From Paraspadella gotoi (taxonomy: Eukaryota > Chaetognatha), in the NCBI GenBank assembly GCA_051294375.1, contig JBJCIZ010000035.1, positions 62,001 through 126,000 of the forward strand: 64,000 nucleotides of DNA. Direction: 5' to 3'. Of this stretch, positions 1-11,038 are shown piece after piece; position 1 is the first letter of the stretch, and each line of letters begins with the position of its first letter. Below the pieces are notes generated by a model, which saw nothing but the letters and a program-made list of their open reading frames with translations, was not told the origin of the DNA and ran no database searches. The translations under genes and the position numbers were made by a program.

Positions 1-180
1 AAAATATTCCTTAGTATTTACAGTAAAATACAAAAAAAAGACAAATCAAAGGAAAACCGTTCGAGGAGTAATCGTTTTAAATGGCTTTAAATACTACTAA
101 AATATTTATGGAGTCAATTTCTCCTCCTCTCACTCTCTCTTTGGCGAAGCCATTTGAGATTGGCAGCATGGAATAAAACG
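1..180. other. AT-rich non-coding sequence
   Basis: No gene, repeat unit or RNA is recognised here. It leads directly into the minisatellite that follows. Confidence 0.5.
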
Positions 181-1035
181 AAATCTGACGTGGAAGAGGA
201 GTGGATTTTTTTGGAACACAATGGCATCTCATGGAGAGAGAAAAATGGAATCTGAAGGAGAAATGTTGAATTTGATGGAATAAAGTGTAATTTGATGAAA
301 TAAAGTGGAATCGGATTGAGAAGAAAAGTGGAATTTGATGGAATAAAGTGGAATCGGATAGAGAAGAAAAGTGGAATTTGATGGAATTAAGTGGAATCGG
401 ATAGAGAAGAAAAGTAGAATTTGATGGAATTAAATGGAATCGAATAGAGAAGAGTAAAGTGGAATTTTATGAAATAAAGTGGAATCGGATAGAGAAGAAA
501 AGTGGAATTTGATGGAATTAAGTGGAGTCGGAGAGAAGAGAAAAGTGGAATTTGATGAAAAAAAATGAAATCTGATAGAGAAGAGAATGTGGAATTTGAT
601 GGAATAAAGAGTAATTTGATGAAATAAAGTGTAATTTGATGAAATAAAGTGGAATCGGATAGAGAAGAAACGTGGAATTTGATGGAATTAAATGGAATCG
701 AATAGAGAAGAGTAAAGTGGAATTTGATGGAATTAAGTGGAATCGGATAGAGAAGAAAAGTGGAATTTGATGGAATTAAATGGAATCGAATAGAGAAGAG
801 TAAAGTGGAATTTTATGAAAGTGGAATCGGATAGAGAAGAAAAGTGGAATTTGATGGAAGTAAGTGGAATCGGAGAGAAGAGTAAAGTAGAATTTTATGA
901 AATAAAGTGGAATCGGATCGAGAAGAAAATTGGAATTTGATGGAATAAAGTGGAATCTGATGGAGAAGAAATGTGGAATTTGATGGAATAAAGTGGAACA
1001 GAATGGAATCTGTCGGCGAGCAAGAGTGGAATCTG
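181..1035. repeat. Minisatellite, about 43-bp unit made of two related half-units
   Basis: The stretch is built from alternating blocks beginning GTGGAATCGGATAGAGAAGA and GTGGAATTTGATGGAATTAA. The commonest full period is about 43 bp, and half-units of about 20 bp share the GTGGAAT start. Copies differ by substitutions and short indels, and some half-units are missing, so the array is old or actively rearranging. Short open frames across it follow from the low-complexity composition and are not genes. Confidence 0.85.
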
Positions 1036-1904
1036 TCGGAATGCTTGCAGCTGGACACCACCCCCCCCTTACGCGGCGTCGACTTCAAAGAGCAGGTTAC
1101 CATGCCCCCAAAGATCCCGGCCAATTGGACGTCGTTGAAACAGGCTTGGCCCTGTTTAGCCTCACAACCTCCCCCTCTGCTGCTTCAACATCGACGTGTA
1201 ACGCGGTGTCTCTCCCATACCCCTTCCTTACGAACTGCCACGCCCACTTCCGGTTCAAGATGAGACGCAACGACGATAAACGCTAATTAAACATCTAGAT
1301 TAGACGGAAAATGAGGCGTACACAACACCTCGCAAAAACATCGCAAAATAAAAAAATTCCCAATATTCTATGCATGGCGGACAAGACGTCGAGTTCTCCT
1401 CGCTCATGGGTTTGAGGGTAAGGGAAACTTCACACTCACCCAGCACTCACCATTGCTGTAAATATTGTAATATTTTTTTTTTAAATGCATTCCGTCACCT
1501 TTTTAAAATATCTTAAAATGTCTTAAAATGTCCCTTTATTTGTCTCCGTCAAATTCGTTTTAGCTTAGCTCGCGTCTCTGTACTGTCAAAAATTTTACGA
1601 TTATTGTATTGATTGATCATTGATAGGGTATTGCATAAAAATTGTAAAAATACTGATTTTTTTCATTCGATGGTTTTAAACCTTATATTAGGCCTAACGA
1701 AGTGTACTTTAATCATTAATTCAAAGTTTGACTTTTAAATATTTGATTTACGCCAACTGATTTACGTCAATTTGGAGTAACGTTTCTGCCTCTTTACTAC
1801 TGTCAAGGATATTCAACCAAAATTTTTTAAAACGCTTTTTTCTAATTAAGAATACATTGTAGTATTGGATTCAGATTTGATTTCTTTTTTTTTACGTGTT
1901 GTTG
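1036..1904. other. Non-coding; GC-richer patch then AT-rich sequence
   Basis: Positions 1040-1290 are clearly less AT-rich than the surroundings and carry two overlapping short plus-strand open frames (973-1263 and 993-1286). Neither matches a protein family I know, and both begin inside the minisatellite, so I do not call them genes. The rest is AT-rich with nothing recognised. Confidence 0.4.
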
Positions 1905-2470
1905 GCGCTGGTGGCGTAAAAACTACGCCAAAACGTATTATTTCCTAATTACATATGTAGCGTTAATGATTTTTTAAAAAAAAATTTAAAATATATAAAA
2001 TTAAATAATTGTAAATGTTTATATTTATTTGGAAAAGAATTGTGGCGTAAAATGGCGTGAAATGAAGGTAAAATCGTTTAATATGATATCATGATGTGGC
2101 GTAAAGACTTTCTGATTATTTTCTAGTAAAAGCTATTCAGATAAGTGGTTTTAAAGATTTATCCGGCCTTTTTTATAGAGATGTGGCGTAGAATGGCGTA
2201 AACTGAACAAAAAACCATATAAATTTTAATTAATTCTGTGGCGTAAAAACATTTTGTTTATTTTCTAATAAAAACTACTCAATTGAGTTGTTTTAAATAT
2301 TTTCCGGCCTTTTTTATACAGGTTTGGCGTAGAATGGTGTAAAATGAACAGAAAACCATATTAATAGCATTTAATTTTGTGGCGTAAAAACTTTTTTCAT
2401 TTTCGAAATAAAACTAAGTTAAGATGCTTTGGCGTAGAATGGCGTAAATTGACGTAAAACTGCGCCACTT
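1905..2470. repeat. Diverged tandem repeat, about 145-bp period, with GGCGTAAA motifs
   Basis: The words GTGGCGTAAA and TTGGCGTAGAATGG alternate with AT-rich spacers, at about 1911, 2042, 2096, 2183, 2239, 2326, 2380 and 2430. Spacers share a block containing CCGGCCTTTTTTATA followed by a block ending CAGAAAACCATA, giving about four diverged units of roughly 145 bp. No coding potential is visible. Confidence 0.7.
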
Positions 2471-2868
2471 TATCCTTTCATCTCTTTCCCTTTCCTCCCT
2501 TTTCTTTTCTCTTTTATTTTTATACAATCTCCGATTCTAAAGAGATTATTTTTCGGTTTTAATTCTTTGAACTCAAAGAAAAATGAATACCGAAAATAAA
2601 TCTCAATCATAGATAAAAAGAAACAAAGATACACCACGTAAAAGCCAGTGGACCAATTTTATTAAAAGTATCAGAAATTGTGGATCAACAATGGTTCTTT
2701 AGGTTTATGTTTTAAAATGTTTAAAAGTAAAGACTATAATAAAGATATTGCCCATTATAATAATTCTAGGTATCAAGTATATTTAGCAAAGGAGGAATTG
2801 TTGTAAGCAGAAAAAAGGCACAATAAATCTTAAGATCATAATAAATATATTATATTGTGGGGTATATT
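2471..2868. other. AT-rich non-coding sequence
   Basis: Nothing recognised. A short inverted pair built on the word AATTCTTTGA and its complement lies around 2545-2615 without other support. Confidence 0.4.
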
Positions 2869-3097
2869 CACACCGCCTCACGCACCATCGTTCAGCCAAA
2901 TCCATTGGCTCAGAGGGGAACACACCATCCAGCGTAGTGTTCCATCACAGTCCTAACGACTTCCCTCTGCGTTGGCAAGCGAGACCGTCCTAGGGTAACC
3001 GCGCCAGTGACTGGATGCGTCACTGAGGTCGGAAGCCCCCAAGCAACAGTGAGATGCCCCATCCCAATGGCATCACAGCAACCCGCTGTTGCCATAA
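2869..3097. other. GC-rich island of unknown origin
   Basis: About 230 bp of balanced base composition stand out sharply from AT-rich flanks. The minus strand is open for 61 codons (2910-3095), but the peptide resembles no family I know. The abrupt edges suggest a fragment of an interspersed element rather than an exon. No second copy is visible in the window. Confidence 0.35.
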
Positions 3098-4130
3098 TAT
3101 AAGTTTTACATATGGATGATTCATAGGCCTTAATATACAGTAGAAAGATGATATAAAATGACTATCGCCAAAACTGCTGCTGGCGCATTTTTGCGCATCA
3201 TTTTAGGGAATCAAGAATGATCAATTTGTTGAGAGAAAATCCATTTGCATCTCCTGTAACCAGAGGTTTTGCGAGGAAAGCCTATTTTTTGCGCTACAAT
3301 AAAAAGAAATATTGCTTTCTGTACTATTCCATATTTTTTCTTATTTGAAAGATTTTTTTTCGGTTTTTAGTTAAACCTAACTTTACAGTATCTAGATTTA
3401 AAAATAAAATTTTTCTTTTTAGTATTTTCCATATAGTAACTATTTCAAAAGGCCTTGTTTTTTGGAATCAAATTCCCTATTATTTTTGGCCGATAGAAAA
3501 ATAAAAATTTCGTCGAATACTGCTAATCCCTATCATTGATTGGTTTATTGATTGCTTCTTTGATTGATTGCATTCCTCCCCCACCCCATTTTTTGTTTTT
3601 TTTATTCGCTTGCATCACACTCACCACACACTGAGAGTCTCACCCTTCCACTCACACTGGCACGATGCCATCTCAAGCCATTCGGGGCATGAGATGCCAT
3701 CTCGGTCAAAGTATGGGGCGGCAATGAGGAGGAGGGGCTTCGCCTCCTGCATCTCTTCCTCCCCATTCCTCCCCATTCCTCGTCCTCTTCCTCACGGGGC
3801 TCGTTAATTTTCACGATTTCACTTTTTCACCTTTCTCCCGTTGTTCTTACATTTTGCTGATTACTGGACGCCTCTCAATAAACGCTTTACCTTTTATTTC
3901 CCGTTCTATTATTTCACGAGGATACTTATTCCAAGGCAAGTGAAATAAGAACTCGAAAAGAGATATGTGATGAAGGCCGTCACAAGCGCTATAATGGTGC
4001 TCAGAGCGGCAGTCACTTGGATTCGTGTCCTGGACAAAAGCATCGTAAACAATTCACTACTTAAATTACGATAGTGGGAGCAGAAAATGAAGTATAGTTT
4101 TCTTCATAGAAGATACACGCGACGATCTTT
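3098..4130. other. Non-coding with a GC-richer patch at about 3560-3810
   Basis: Mostly AT-rich. At 3560-3810 there is a more balanced, purine/pyrimidine-asymmetric patch, open on both strands (plus 3568-3807, minus 3602-3814). The minus frame is Glu/Arg/Ser-rich low complexity. I recognise neither frame and see no convincing splice context, so no gene is called. Confidence 0.35.
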
Positions 4131-4139
4131 TGGTGCCGG

Positions 4140-4345
4140 TTGAGTTTTTTTGACTTCAGTGACGTCCTTGGCGACGAAATCGGTCGTGGAGCCGAAGATG
4201 AAGGATCCGGCGAAGGAAACGGCGCTGAAGATGACAGAGTCGGCGCTGAAGTTGATGCAGGAGACGCTGGAGACGGTGCTGTCGGAGCAGAAGACGACGA
4301 AGGAGTCGTTATCAGCGGCGACGTAAAGGCAACCTTTCTTCTCCT
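4140..4345. other. Exon-like GC-rich segment, copy 1 (strand undecided)
   Basis: This segment is much richer in GC than its flanks and has strong codon-position periodicity. On the plus strand a good acceptor (pyrimidine tract ending at 4158) leads into a frame of about 52 codons, predicted amphipathic helical and rich in Lys, Glu, Met and Leu, ending in TAA near 4326. On the minus strand an acceptor-like CTTTCAG near 4350 leads into a hydrophobic Ser/Phe/Val-rich frame that stays open across the whole segment. A second copy sits at 4864-5045. I do not recognise either peptide. It could be a duplicated exon, or a repeat whose composition mimics one. Confidence 0.35.
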
Positions 4346-4863
4346 GAAAGATTTTCTATTTTTTGGTTGAAACTTCGTCGATTCGAGTCGGAGAAAGAAT
4401 AGGCGAGGATTGAAGGTTTCTCATTCGATGGAGATTTTCCTTCAGTTGTCGAATTCGACCATGGAGTGGAGAAATTGCAAAAGCAACGGCCGCATCAATG
4501 AGCGGCGCTAATTGCATGATCGAGATAACCCCAAACTCGGAATTCGCGATTAAAAAATAGTGATGAGAAAATTATTTGAATGAAATATTAGTCGGAATAA
4601 CAAAATTAATTTGTGATGAACGGCGAGTCCACGAGACTGGTTAAGTCGTTTTTACTGTAGAAAATGTTCGTTGGCCGTAGGTTAACTGACTTTAACATAG
4701 AGCAAGGTTTTCTAAATCTCGAATGATGTAAATGTTGAATAAATGACGAATAAATCATGAATAAAAAAATATTCTTAGATTCTGTAAAAACTACGGTTCC
4801 ATACAGCCATTCTTTTCCAGAGAAACGATTATGGTCGAATAACAAGTTACGAGGTTTTCAGCT
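4346..4863. other. Spacer within a tandem segmental duplication
   Basis: AT-rich sequence. The block at about 4770-4870 (around the words AAAACTACGGTTCCATAC and GAGGTTTTC) recurs at 5697-5790. The block with AACTGGCTTTAAC-like sequence near 4680 recurs at 5320-5400. This shows that the 4.1-5.8 kb region grew by local duplication. Confidence 0.5.
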
Positions 4864-5045
4864 AAAAGAGGGCTATCGACGTCCTTGGCGACGGAATCGG
4901 TCGTTGAGCCGATGATAAAAGATCCGGCGAAGGAAACGGCGTTGAAGTCAGCGATGAAGTCGACGATGAAGATGGCAACATCGATGTAATCAGCGGCGTC
5001 GTGAAGCCAACCTTTCTTCTCCTGAAAGATTTTCTATTTCGTGGC
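4864..5045. other. Exon-like GC-rich segment, copy 2
   Basis: Second, diverged and slightly shorter copy of 4140-4345, sharing the words CGACGTCCTTGGCGACG and GATCCGGCGAAGGAAACGGCG and the downstream CTTTCTTCTCCTGAAAGATTTTC. The plus-strand frame here ends after about 35 codons, while the minus-strand frame stays open throughout. Persistence of the minus frame in both copies slightly favours the minus strand if the segment is coding at all. Confidence 0.35.
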
Positions 5046-5450
5046 GATGAAATTGCAAAGGGCATTGATTAATTGTCGATCTGACTCCCAAATCAAAAAT
5101 AATTTTTTCTTAACTTGTAAGATTTTGTAACATGAAAAAAAAATTATTTGATTGGCAAAATATATATATGAAACTTTTTTTTTGGTAAATTTGAAAGAGA
5201 AAAAAATATTAATTTGAGTTGAATGGCGATTCCACGAGGTGGGTTTTGTAGTTTTTTTCTGTAGTAAATGTTTATTATTTTTTATGTCTCGAGGGTCGCG
5301 TATTTGATTCGTCGGCCATTGGTTGAACTGGCTTTAACTTGGAAAAAGGATTTATAAATCTCAAATGACGTAAATGTCGAATAAATGACGAATAAATCGT
5401 GAATAAGTTTATTTATTGTAGAGAATGAATTAATGGCGAAATTAATGAAG
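5046..5450. other. AT-rich sequence, partial duplicate of 4600-4860
   Basis: Contains recognisable pieces of the locally duplicated spacer (for example near 5210-5420). No gene seen. Confidence 0.4.
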
Positions 5451-5643
5451 TATGGTGGACTAAAATCCACCAATCGTTCATCAGGCGGCAAGTCATTCGC
5501 CTCCCAACCCAGAGGTCCGTGGTTCTAGCCCAGTGGTCGCCTAGCAGTTAAGAGGGACGGGGCGCTGAACCCGCCTGTAACACGGTGTTACAGCCTGATT
5601 CAAGGCTCAGGGACTGCATATATTGAACGGTTCTGTCACTAAC
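5451..5643 (+). mobile_element. tRNA-derived SINE-like element, family 1, copy a
   Basis: The same sequence, from TATGGTGGACTAAAATCCAC to GAACGGTTCTGTCACTAAC, occurs again at 10167-10375. Near its middle is GGTTCTAGCCC (5521-5531), close to the RNA polymerase III B-box consensus GGTTCGANTCC, preceded by a hairpin-like AGGC...GCCT segment. It is followed by a body with AACCCGCCTGTAACA that is shared with the SINE-like copies at 41731-42505. No open reading frame is present. Copy a lacks about 17 bp present in copy b. Pol III origin is inferred from the box and not shown. Confidence 0.6.
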
Positions 5644-6240
5644 TCATAACAATTATTACTGTCTCTTCAGAAGTACAATAAATTGGTGTAGAAAATCCTT
5701 GGATTCTGTAAAAACTACGGTTCCATACGGCCGAACTTTTCCAGAGAAAATATTATGACGAGGTTTTCGGCTAAAAGAAAGCGACGAGAACTGTGAAAAG
5801 ACTGGCCTGAAAAGGTCAACTAAATAACCAGGGAAAAATGACTGGACGCGAGGTCACAAAATCTTTCATTTGTTTATTTATATTCTTTCCAAAAAAAGAG
5901 TTACTCACTTATGTACAAATAAATATTACTGTTAAGATAAGACAGTGCAGATTTTAATTTATTTGCCAATATTTCGATTTATATTGAGAAATTATTTGTC
6001 GTTTAATCTCATTTGCATATTAGAGTGCGGTAAAATTTTTAAACGTAAATATTCAATAATGCGGTTTAATTTTTCAAAAAAATTACTTCATATACTTATT
6101 TAAGTACATGGAAAGTACAGGAATCACAGACAGGCAAGGCCTAACTCTGAACTCGATCCGGCCTAATATTTATAATTAATAAATAGTAGATAATAAACTT
6201 CATGAACATTTAAAAAAAATCATGTTTAAGGTTTTAATAG
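5644..6240. other. AT-rich non-coding sequence
   Basis: After a block duplicated from 4770-4870 (at about 5697-5790) there is only AT-rich sequence with no recognisable gene or repeat boundary. Confidence 0.4.
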
Positions 6241-7850
6241 AACTTGATGGTAAAAAAACAAGTTTGAGCAAACAATGTCGGATCTGCCTACGATAATTAA
6301 TTAATTAATTAATCGATTAATTAATTAATTTTAATAATTAATTATAAATTATATTCAGCTTGTCATAATCGATGTCCTTAAAATTGAGTCAGGACAGTTA
6401 TTAAATGTTATGTTTACATTTTATCAAAACAAACAAATATCCTCTATTTTATTTTATGTCTCCTTTTCACTCTCTCACTCTTTCTCTCTCTCTCTCTCTC
6501 TCTCTTTTTATGCAATTGCGACGATCCTTATGCTTTTAAGATTTTTTTAACTTTCATCATTTTTTCAACTTGCATAATTTTTTCAACTTCATTCCGTCAA
6601 AACTTTAAATCTAGCTTTTTCACACATTTTTCTACCCACACACAAAATTTCAACTCAATCTATCCATCCAATTATGATTAATTAGAGTATTTATTGGTTT
6701 AAATAAGTAAAAAGATTTTAGTAAATGCGACTTATGTATTTTCCATTTAAACTAATTTCCACTCACACGATTCCATTGAAACTTTATATCCAGCTTTATC
6801 ACACACTTTCCTACCAACACACAAAATTTAATTCCAATCCAACCAGCCAATCACGAGTTATTGGAGCTTTTTGCTAAGGTGGGACGGACGGATGGATGGA
6901 TTGATTGACTAATTAATTAATTATTGATTAATTTATTTACTAATTGATTAATTAACTGATTAATTATTTGATTTATTAATACATCCTGCATATACATTTA
7001 ATATCATCTACGGAATGGACCTATAAACGGACTTGGTTGGCCTAGTGATGTGATTGCTCGTCTCCTTCACGAATCATCAGAATGCCGACGAATCACAGAC
7101 CTTACTTCAACCTTAGAATGACCAATGACCGACAGAGAAACCGACGGAGGGATTGATGGTCAAAATTGCTAGGAAAACTCGAGGCATTCACCTCGACACC
7201 CAAACTCAAGAAAGAACTCTTCTTCAAATAATTATTGGAACCATTTAATATTGTCATCACCTTTCTCTTAACCTTTGTCATCGTGTCATCGTTACCTATG
7301 TCATCACCCTAATCATTGTCCGTCATTAAATAAAACCATTGTCAACCAAATACTTTGCCACTTATTATTTACCCTCGTTATTTGACTAAACGTCAACGAT
7401 ATAAAAGGAAAAAGAAGCATAATCAATTAGTGAAACAGGTTTTTTGTTTTTTTTCATTTAAACTCATTTCCACTCAAACTATTCCATCGAAACTTGATTT
7501 CCTGTTCAATCACACACTTTCCTACCCACATACAAAATTCCAGGTCATTCAGCCCATCCACTCATGAGCAATTGGTGTTCAAATAGTGAATATATTTTTT
7601 TGTTTTTCCATTTAAACTCATTTCCACTCAGACGATTCCATCGAAACTTCATATCCAGCTCAATCACACACTTCCCTATCCACACACAAAATTTTATTCA
7701 AATCCATCCTCCAATCACGAGTAATTGGTGTTTTTTGCTAAGGTGGGACGGACGGACGGACATAATTTTTTTGCATAATTTATCATAATTCGATGTTCTG
7801 ACATGATATAAGTTAGGGCCGACAATATTGAGGGGCGGACCGACGGACTG
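6241..7850 (-). repeat. Dispersed-repeat cluster, about 160-bp tandem units in reverse orientation
   Basis: Starts with the boundary word CAAACAATGTCGGATCTGCC (6271-6290), then (TTAA)n, a TC microsatellite (about 6479-6505), and several reverse-complement units. Each unit includes ACTCATTTCCACTCA, TTCCATCGAAACTT, CAGCTCAATCACACACTT and CTACCCACACACAAAATTT. Units are clear at about 6600-6690, 6750-6880, 7450-7570 and 7610-7740. The cluster ends in GGACGGACGGAC and ATCATAATTCGATGTTCTGAC (first 20 bases of a shared flank). The same units occur in forward orientation at 37920-38100, 40980-41560, 42830-42950 and 43985-44470. This is an abundant non-coding family. Confidence 0.75.
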
Positions 7851-8790
7851 ACAAAGTGAATTATAAAAATTTTAAATATTGATCTAAAAAAGTACTTTAT
7901 TATAAATAATAAAATTAAATTATATTTTTATGCATTATGTAGCCCCTAATTAGCTGATTCACGATATAATTTTATTTTTTCTAAAAATTAAGCCGTTTTT
8001 AATTAATAGCACCTAGAATCTTAGAAAAATGACGAAAATGGATTGTTTTTAAACCCTTATAAAAACTGACTTAATAATATTTGGTTGAAATCATTTGGTG
8101 AAATCAAAGATATGTGTCTGTACTAATTTAATAATTATAATCTTATTTTATTTTTATGGAGCTGGAGCTGAGCATTTTTATTTCGGCTCCGGCTCCGGCC
8201 AGATAAAAATTCTGGCTCCGACTTCAGCTCCGACAAAAAAGCTCGGCTCCGGCGGCTCCAGCTCCGGCTCCACATCCCTGGTTTTTACAGAATCCAAGGA
8301 TTTTCTACTTGAATTTATAGTACATCATTAATTTCGCCATTTATTTATCTCTACAATAAATAAACTTATTCACGATTTATTCGTCATTTATAAGACATTT
8401 ACGTCATTCGAGATTTAGAAACCTTGCTCCATGTTAAAGCCAGTTTAACCTACGGGTGACGAATCGAACGCGCGACCCTCGTGCAAGAGAAAATAATAAA
8501 CATTTTCTACATGTACTGAATTGATTATATTTTCATTTCTTTTCACTCTCTCTCATTGTGAAGGTGTTTCTCCTTCAAGCCCGCGGAGTCGCGTATTCTA
8601 GACGTCGCCCGTTCCTTGTAGAGTGACGAAGGATCTTTTCTATATGAATACTTGAATCTTGCTGAATATCGAGTCGAATTCTGATGAATATTAAGACGCG
8701 AAAAGATTTCCAAATATTTATTAATCAAGTATATAAAAAAGTCCCGTAAAACTGTAATCAGAACGGTGAAACGTTTTAATTGAGTCCAAA
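7851..8790. other. Mostly AT-rich, with a GGCTCC-rich patch at 8155-8275
   Basis: A short degenerate repeat of GGCTCCGG and AGCTCCG words lies at about 8158-8275. From 8280 the block matches the locally duplicated spacer of 4600-5400 in the opposite orientation. No gene is supported. The minus-strand open frame 8543-8839 resembles no family I know. Confidence 0.4.
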
Positions 8791-9428
8791 GTAAAACTAA
8801 CAAGTTTGAGCAAACAATGTCGGATCTGCCCACGATCATTATCGGTAATTAAATAATTAATTAATTATTAATTAATTAATTCAAGTTATTTATTTAATTA
8901 TTCGATTAATTAACTTGATCCAAAATGTTTGTTTTGATTTACTGATTAATTAATAATTGATTAATGAATTGACTAATTGATTAATTAACTGATTAATTAT
9001 TTTATTAATTTATACATCTTGCATTTATATTTAATATAAAAAGATAAAGAAGCATAATCAATTAGTGAAACAGGTTTTTTATTTTTTTTCATTTAAACTT
9101 ATTTCCGCTCAAATGATTCCAACGATTTCCAGCTTAATCACACACTTTCCTACCCACATACAAAATTTCAGGTCAATTGCCCCATCCACTCATGAGTAAT
9201 TGGTGTTCAAATAACGAAATATATTTTTTTGTTTTTTCCATTTGAATTCATTTCCACGATTCCATCGAAACATCATATCCAGCTCAATCACACACTACCC
9301 TAAGCACATACAAAATTTCATTACAATCCACCCATCTAATCACGAGTAATTGGTGGTTTTTGTTAAGGTGGGATGGACAGACGGACATTGTTTTTTTTGC
9401 ATAATTTATCATAATTCGATGTTCTGAC
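8791..9428 (-). repeat. Second reverse-oriented copy of the 160-bp-unit family, target of the hAT insertion
   Basis: Opens with the same boundary word at 8803-8829 as at 6262-6290, followed by (TTAA)n-rich sequence and two reverse units (about 9080-9200 and 9235-9360). It then reaches the GGACGGAC...TTCGATGTTCTGAC block, where it is interrupted exactly at 9428 by the element at 9429-11747. It resumes at 11748. Confidence 0.7.
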
Positions 9429-9791
9429 TAGGGTTCCGTTAACCATTAATTTTTAAGGAACTTCGCTTAACCGTTAAAACTCACGTTTTTAACGGTTAAC
9501 CGTTAAAATCGGTTAATTTTATAATTTAACTTTAAATATAAAATATTAATATTTAAAACTAATTAAAGTATTTAATGGTATTTTCTCCTTAACTCCGGCT
9601 CCTGAATTGTCTTTATCTTCTATTTTAGATAGATGAGGTACACATTATAGTTGATAAATGAGAAAACTATCTTGAATCTACCCATCAGCTAATCAAATAA
9701 AGCATTATAATAAATATTTCTTTTGACTCATAGCATAATAAAAATATGAAAAAAGACTTTCTTTTCGTTGCGTTTATAGATAAGTGAAAGC

Positions 9792-9932
9792 AAAGTTTAT
9801 TTGTTTACAAACAACGGGTTTTTATTTAAAAAAAAAAACTCTCACGCGCTGATGTAGACTCGGAAAAACTAGAGTCGAAACATGTCCGTTTTTTTTAATA
9901 AAAACCCGTTGTTTGTAAACAAATAAACTTTA
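9792..9932. repeat. Perfect 35-bp inverted repeat around a hammerhead-like core
   Basis: Arms 9792-9827 and 9897-9932 share AAACAACGGGTTTTTATT and its complement and match over about 35 bp. The 69-bp loop holds a poly-A/poly-T pair and the ribozyme-like motif. Such inverted flanks could reflect an inverted partial copy of an inserted retroelement end. Confidence 0.75.
9849..9886 (+). ncRNA. Hammerhead-ribozyme-like motif 1
   Basis: The order is CTGATGT (one base off the core CTGATGA), stem II 5' strand GACTC (9857-9861), a loop, stem II 3' strand GAGTC (9872-9876), GAAA (9877-9880) and CATGTC (9881-9886). ACATGT is self-complementary, so a very short stem III could form only as a dimer, as proposed for minimal type I hammerheads of Penelope-like elements and retrozymes. 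The core mutation may inactivate this copy. Confidence 0.55.
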
Positions 9933-10166
9933 TTTTCTCTTAATTATGAATATCAATTTATTAATTGAATGGTTGAATGATCGATAATTAATAAATATTT
10001 TTTTCAATTTTAATAAAGTAAAGTATATCATCATTGAAAGATAGTTTTAGTTAGCCTTAATGTCTTTTCAAAGATTTATTCCTTCTATTGTTCATTTTTT
10101 AAATGTTTTTAATAATTTTTTTATTTAGTTTTTTTTAAATTTATTCGGTTTTATTTTATTTACTTC

Positions 10167-10375
10167 TATGGTGGACTAAAATCCACCAACCGTTCATCAG
10201 CGGCCATTGGTGCCGGAGGCAAGTCATTCGCCTCCCAACCCAAAAGGTCCGGGGTTCTAGCCCGGTGGTCGTCTGGCAGTTAAGAGGGACGGGGCGCTTA
10301 ACCCGCCTGTAACATAGTGTTACAGCCTGATCCGAAGCTCAGGGCCTGCTTATATTGAACGGTTCTGTCACTAAC
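10167..10375 (+). mobile_element. tRNA-derived SINE-like element, family 1, copy b
   Basis: Homologous to 5451-5643 over its full length, with an additional AGCGGCCATTGGTGCC-type segment. The B-box-like GGTTCTAG lies at 10253-10260. It sits inside the hAT-like element, so it either inserted after that element or travelled with it. Confidence 0.6.
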
Positions 10376-10909
10376 AATGTTACGTAATGATGATCAATAT
10401 ATTACGAAGAAATTCCAGCTTCTCTACCTTTTCCCCCACTGCTCTTTTGTTCCCTTACTAACGCAAGGATATTCCGTTTCTCTGGCGATCACAGCGACAC
10501 CTGTAGTATCGATTTTGTATTAAAGTATATACTTAAGTACAAGTTTCCGAGGCAGTGTGTGGCGGCTTCTGATTGGTTCCCGCCCTTTCGATAGATTTCA
10601 GTCCTGATTTCTATCGACGTGTGACCTTTCAGAATTCACTTAGTCTCACACTGCGTTTTGCTACTTTTTATAAGTTTTCTACAATTCGCATATAGTAGGA
10701 CTAAGCTCTGACGAACAAAGCCAGAGGTTTTTTTAATATATTTTTTAATATAATAGATATTCTCGGAAACACGTTTTTTAATAATAAGTTTTTGTGATCG
10801 CTGGATTGGTGGACTTTCTTTGTGATAGAGGCAACATTTTACAATTCTGGCTTCAGAAACAAGTAAGAGAATCTCTTTAAAATTTTTATATATATTTACT
10901 GAGTGTGTA

Positions 10910-11038
10910 TTAAATGTTTTGTTCCCTTCGTCCAGAATTTCTAACTTTAGCTTTAGAGAAGATCCTGGATTTCGCATCGATTTGATCGTCCGCCTTGTCG
11001 TCGACGATCATCTTTGCCGAGACTTTGTCGTCAGCCAT
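10910..11038 (-). CDS. Small open frame of unknown function inside the hAT-like element
   Basis: A 42-codon frame starts at an ATG in good context (CAAGATGG) and begins MADDKVSAKMIVDDKADD; it is highly charged and predicted soluble. The surrounding 10950-11150 patch is less AT-rich than the rest of the element. It resembles no transposase I know. It could be a captured host 5' exon, or chance. There is no donor site that I would insist on. Confidence 0.25.
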   Translation of the reverse strand: MADDKVSAKMIVDDKADDQIDAKSRIFSKAKVRNSGRREQNI

